Shown here piece by piece: positions 6,234 through 8,848 of a DNA stretch of 8,848 nt (positions are counted from its first letter, which is position 1; each line of letters opens with the position of its first letter). The translations under genes were made by a program, and so were the position numbers. The stretch is taken from positions 1-8,848 of the forward strand of contig JAUVEF010000035.1 in the NCBI GenBank assembly GCA_030594905.1, written 5' to 3'. This DNA is from Methanosarcinales archaeon. GTDB taxonomy: Archaea > Halobacteriota > Methanosarcinia > Methanosarcinales > Methanogasteraceae. The notes below the pieces were generated by a model. That model was not told where the DNA came from and did not search any database. It was given only the letters and a program-made list of their open reading frames with translations.

Positions 6234-6323
6234 TTATGCCGCCAAAATGCCTGAAATGTAATATAAGAATGGGCATATACGTAAACATGGTGGCAACACC
6301 ATCCTGCCTGCTGATGATCGGGT

Positions 6324-6959
6324 TCACTTCAGCACCTTCCCTGTTTCGATATGCCAGAGATACAAATCCAGTTCTGCCAGATTCATGTCTGCTTCTGCCG
6401 CAATTTTCCTGAGCAACTCTTCAATTTCCATATATTTCGTTTTTGTGAGTGTTTTTGGCTTTTCAATCAGACCACACCTCACCAAAAGATCGATTATGTG
6501 AAAATCCACAATCGCTGAATTTTTGTAGCCAACATTCCGGAGAAAATGGCTCGCTTCTTTGTAGCCAATCCCTTTCACATTCTTGACCAGCCACTCTCTT
6601 GATTCATATTCGTCGTCAAAAGACTCAACAGTCTCTTTTAACGAATCTTTGTACCTTCTTGCCTCCACAATATATTTTGCTCGGATGTTTGGGTAGCGAT
6701 AACCAAGTTCTTTAAGTTTATCTGCTAATTGCAGCTCAGAAAGAGTTAAAAATCCATCCCCAATAGTTTCTTGAATTTCTATGCTTTTTTCGGCGGCAAA
6801 ATTGGCGGTCAGGATGCAAAAACAGAGCTCCTTAAAAAGTTCGCCACACGGCTTCCCTCCGAGTTTCTTAAACCCATTTATGCGAGTATCTACTATTGTA
6901 GTCAACTCTATATCTGCCATCTGGTGCTCGATGGCTTGTAGCAAGTTATATAGTGTCAT
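6324..6959 (-). CDS. ogg: Archaeal 8-oxoguanine DNA glycosylase / AP lyase (Ogg2 type)
   Basis: A 211-residue helix-hairpin-helix GPD-superfamily enzyme that removes 8-oxoguanine and nicks the resulting AP site by beta-elimination. The HhH element is VKNVKGIGYKEASHFLRNVG (125-144) with the Schiff-base lysine Lys134; the catalytic Asp is Asp152 in AIVDFHI (149-155; many relatives have DRHI). The protein ends ETGKVLK; the carboxy-terminal lysine (Lys211) is a hallmark of Ogg2, where it contacts the damaged base, so the 3' end is intact. There is no 4Fe-4S cluster, as expected for this type. The ATG at 6959 has only a weak GAGG two bases upstream; a TATA-like box ending 27 bases upstream suggests a nearly leaderless mRNA. 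Spacing of about 150 bases from aIF5A suggests an independent transcript. Met14 is a less likely start. Confidence 0.93.
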   Translation of the reverse strand: MTLYNLLQAIEHQMADIELTTIVDTRINGFKKLGGKPCGELFKELCFCILTANFAAEKSIEIQETIGDGFLTLSELQLADKLKELGYRYPNIRAKYIVEARRYKDSLKETVESFDDEYESREWLVKNVKGIGYKEASHFLRNVGYKNSAIVDFHIIDLLVRCGLIEKPKTLTKTKYMEIEELLRKIAAEADMNLAELDLYLWHIETGKVLK

Positions 6960-6985
6960 AGCCTCATCCGCCGGCGAATTATTCT

Positions 6986-6996
6986 CAATTTAATAA
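6986..6996 (-). promoter_or_regulatory. Candidate TATA box of ogg
   Basis: The minus strand reads TTATTAAATTG, ending 27 bases before the ATG at 6959, so transcription would start at or just before the start codon. Confidence 0.4.
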
Positions 6997-7032
6997 CTCC
7001 CCGAACCTGTTTTATTGTTTTCATTGTCAATC

Positions 7033-7048
7033 TCGTGAAATTTCGTGG
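7033..7048 (-). repeat. Isolated relative of the CACGAAT repeat
   Basis: The minus strand reads CCACGAAATTTCACGA, which matches the 4820-4835 element (TCACGAATTTCACGAA) apart from one extra A and the ends. It lies in the 143-base spacer between the AAA ATPase remnant and ogg, so it too is intergenic. That spacer holds nothing else I can identify apart from the ogg TATA candidate. Confidence 0.35.
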
Positions 7049-7102
7049 TTTTTTCGCCTCAACTATTTTGCGTATGGTCTGGGAATATTTATTATAAACG
7101 CT

Positions 7103-7918
7103 TCAGCACCCATGATTCGGACTCTGTTGCCGCATCTGCTTGATACCACCACGCAACGCATGTACAAAAGTATCTGCCCGTCCGATCACTGAAACAACGA
7201 TTCTAAGATTATGGATGCGCGGTGAAAAGGTTCTGCTCATATATGCTCCGATTCTTGTGTCAATAAGCCCCATCTGCGTGAGTATCGGCTCCGAAGGTGC
7301 GAAGGTGATAAGCGATCTGGTCTTTGCATTGCGGGTCGCTTCGAGCAAGCGCGATCGCGGCGATCTTTGCAAACGCGGATAGTGCGTCCGTGCAGGAAGC
7401 CTCGCGCCCGAGCCATTCTGAGGACTCCATCAGTATATAGTCCTGTGGGATCCCGCGATCCTTCTTCCGGATCGCTCTGGTCTCATCCTATACTCAAGCG
7501 GCAGTTCCCCGAGCGAGAGCAGCATAAAGAGACCGGAGTATGCAGAACTCGGCGCGCGCGTGAACTCGTCGATCAAGAGATTTTTGTGGTCAAAGATCGC
7601 TCGCGTGACGATTCCATGCTTGTACACGAACTGCTCTGCAAGCGCCGAGTTGCCAGACATCGAGAGCGGATGAAATCCTCCGATGATATGGTACTTGTTC
7701 ATCCCTTCTGCGCCATCGAGCTCGTAGAACGTGTCCTTTCCACCACCAATGCATATTAAAAGATGTTCTGCAATAGTTGTTTTCCCGTTACCAGGTAGAC
7801 CGTACAGCATGATCGGATAACCGAGATCAATGTACCGTAGCGCCCGTATGATGACGTTATCGTGTCCTTTGATCGCGCAGGTCTCAAGAATCTTGAGATG
7901 GTCGTCTGTTGTCAGCAT
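7103..7918 (-). pseudogene. MoxR-like AAA+ ATPase, frame-disrupted
   Basis: The first 144 codons from ATG 7918 encode the core of a MoxR-type AAA+ ATPase: Walker A GLPGNGKT (40-47), the IIGGFHP loop (78-84) and Walker B NLLIDEFTRAP (113-123), ending GELPLEYR. As written the frame then runs into 18 unrelated residues and stops at 7430-7432. From 7487 a second frame is open and continues sensibly (DETRAIRKKDRGIPQDYILM, then EWLGREAS..DALSAFAKIA), resembling the stretch after Walker B in the family, and stops at 7260. From about 7372 the first frame is again open to a stop at 7103 (RIHNLRIVVSVIGRADTFVH). One missing G in the pair at 7487-7488 would join the first two parts; an extra base, or two missing, between 7260 and 7372 would join the third. 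MoxR ATPases act as chaperones that remodel partner proteins. It starts directly at the stop codon of the membrane-protein gene upstream. Decay or sequence error cannot be told apart. Confidence 0.65.
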
Positions 7919-8835
7919 TTATCTAAATGAAAACTCCACATTCCGCTCTATTTGGTGTAACAATTCTTTGACATCGTCTTTCGACCCGTAACCGTACTTT
8001 GAGATGAGTAAATCCAGTTCATTTCGGAATTACCAACTCCATGCACACACGCCAGTCGATTCAACTCCACCTTCTTGAATTCACTCTGAAAACTATTCAT
8101 CCAATTTAATATTGAGTTGTAGGGATTTTTTGATTCTTTGCCAGTCTCTTCATCCTCTTCGGCAGTCAACCTGCAATACATGACCGCCCCACCCCATGTG
8201 ATCGCTCTTTCGATGTCAAACGCGTTTAATACCAGATGGTTTGCGAAGAAAACAAACACGCCGAAGACAACGGGGGATAAGAGGGAATACCAGCAGAGTT
8301 TCAGGAGTTCTCCGCTGGTCACCGAGAGAAAAACACTTATATCCAAGAGTTCATTGATCGGGAGTCTGTTGATCGCAATTGTTGAAACGAGTATGATAAA
8401 GACCAAAAGTGTCAGGATTCCTGTTTTCAGTGTTGCATAGAACCGATTGGTGGCAGAAAATACGAGATTCCTTGCAGTGCCTGCAAGCAGATAGCACCAC
8501 AGTAATGATATCAATGAGCATAGAACGAACGCTAACAGGTGCGCATCCGGTTTACCACCAAAATAACGTCAAGATTCCATGCATTCGTGACGTTATATAT
8601 CACAATAGTAGCAACCACTCCTGAAAATCCATATCCGTACTTCGGCGCGTCCACGATTGCGATGAGAATGACGATGGCGTTTGCCATGGCAAAGATGATT
8701 ATTGGTAGGAACTGGAATGAGTCAAAGATGTCTCCAGTGTGCGTGAGATTCATTGAAGCGCCCGCAGCCCAGTATGTAGATAAACCAAGGAATATATATA
8801 TATGCCGCAGACTTGACTGCGTGGTTTGGAATCAT
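7919..8835 (-). pseudogene. Polytopic membrane protein, frame-disrupted
   Basis: Three frames joined give one roughly 300-residue membrane protein of unknown family. A plausible start is ATG 8835 (MIPNHAVKSAAYIYI). The frame changes at the (AT)6 run 8792-8803 to one holding YIFLGLSTYWAAGAS and QFLPIIIFAMANAIVILIAI. It changes again at the T run 8560-8563 (DVI to FGGKPDAHLLAFVLCSLISL), and near 8022-8024 to a tail ELDLLISKYGYGSKDDVKEL that ends TAA at 7919-7921. About six hydrophobic segments are visible: near 8805-8760, 8714-8652, 8627-8583, 8541-8479, 8424-8371 and 8298-8230. A charged soluble tail of about 90 residues follows. TAA abuts the ATG of the AAA ATPase, so the two were translationally coupled. 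Membrane protein plus MoxR ATPase is a common pairing in archaea, but I cannot name this partner. The true start may lie beyond the window edge. Confidence 0.6.
8792..8803. repeat. (AT)6 dinucleotide run inside the membrane-protein gene
   Basis: Six uninterrupted AT units lie inside the 5' part of the membrane-protein gene, exactly where the ATG-led frame (from 8835) would have to change to the frame holding the first membrane segments. Loss of one two-base unit gives the observed frame change, so slippage, in the cell or during sequencing, is a natural cause. Confidence 0.6.
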
Positions 8836-8848
8836 ACATATAACCGGC

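Noticed and set aside
7049..7054. T6 run as a terminator of the minus-strand ATPase gene
   Set aside because: It lies on the plus strand; the minus-strand transcript would have an A-run there, which is not an archaeal termination signal.
7140..7759. Plus-strand frames across the ATPase remnant
   Set aside because: Basic, motif-free readings with no start signals. The minus strand carries clear Walker motifs, so these are shadows.

Overview
The window is about 8.8 kb of archaeal DNA and probably comes from a euryarchaeon of the H4MPT-using C1 group (methanogens, anaerobic alkane or methane oxidisers, Archaeoglobus-like lineages). The archaeal assignment rests on a fused Fae-Hps enzyme, ABCE1/Rli1, an aIF5A with the deoxyhypusine motif, a two-domain-type archaeal Ogg2 glycosylase, TATA-like boxes rather than -35/-10 promoters, and a mix of Shine-Dalgarno-led and apparently leaderless genes. 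I cannot name a genus from the sequence alone.

Layout. At the left edge is the 5' end of a CGGC-domain protein gene (minus strand, running off the window), preceded by a previously easy-to-miss 45-codon gene for a very basic small protein (minus). A non-coding stretch of about 310 bases with an inverted repeat leads into a plus-strand pair: bifunctional formaldehyde-activating enzyme/hexulose-6-phosphate synthase, then an endonuclease/exonuclease/phosphatase-family protein 23 bases downstream. These converge on a minus-strand block concerned with translation: ABCE1 (ribosome recycling), then, after a 250-base spacer with a CACGAAT repeat and palindromes, agmatinase and aIF5A (30 bases apart, transcribed aIF5A first). 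Agmatine/polyamine chemistry supplies the deoxyhypusine modification of aIF5A, so the latter two genes form a functional unit. An Ogg2 8-oxoguanine glycosylase/AP lyase follows as a separate minus-strand gene.

The right end (7103-8835, minus strand) holds a two-gene cassette, a polytopic membrane protein followed directly (TAA-ATG abutting) by a MoxR-like AAA+ ATPase. Neither can be read through as it stands. The sequence shows open, protein-like reading continuing in a different frame at about five places, several of them at short homopolymers or at an (AT)6 run. This is either real decay of the operon, a phase-variable or recoded locus, or a cluster of sequence errors near a contig end. The first 7 kb shows no such breaks. 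No tRNA, rRNA, CRISPR array or insertion sequence was seen.
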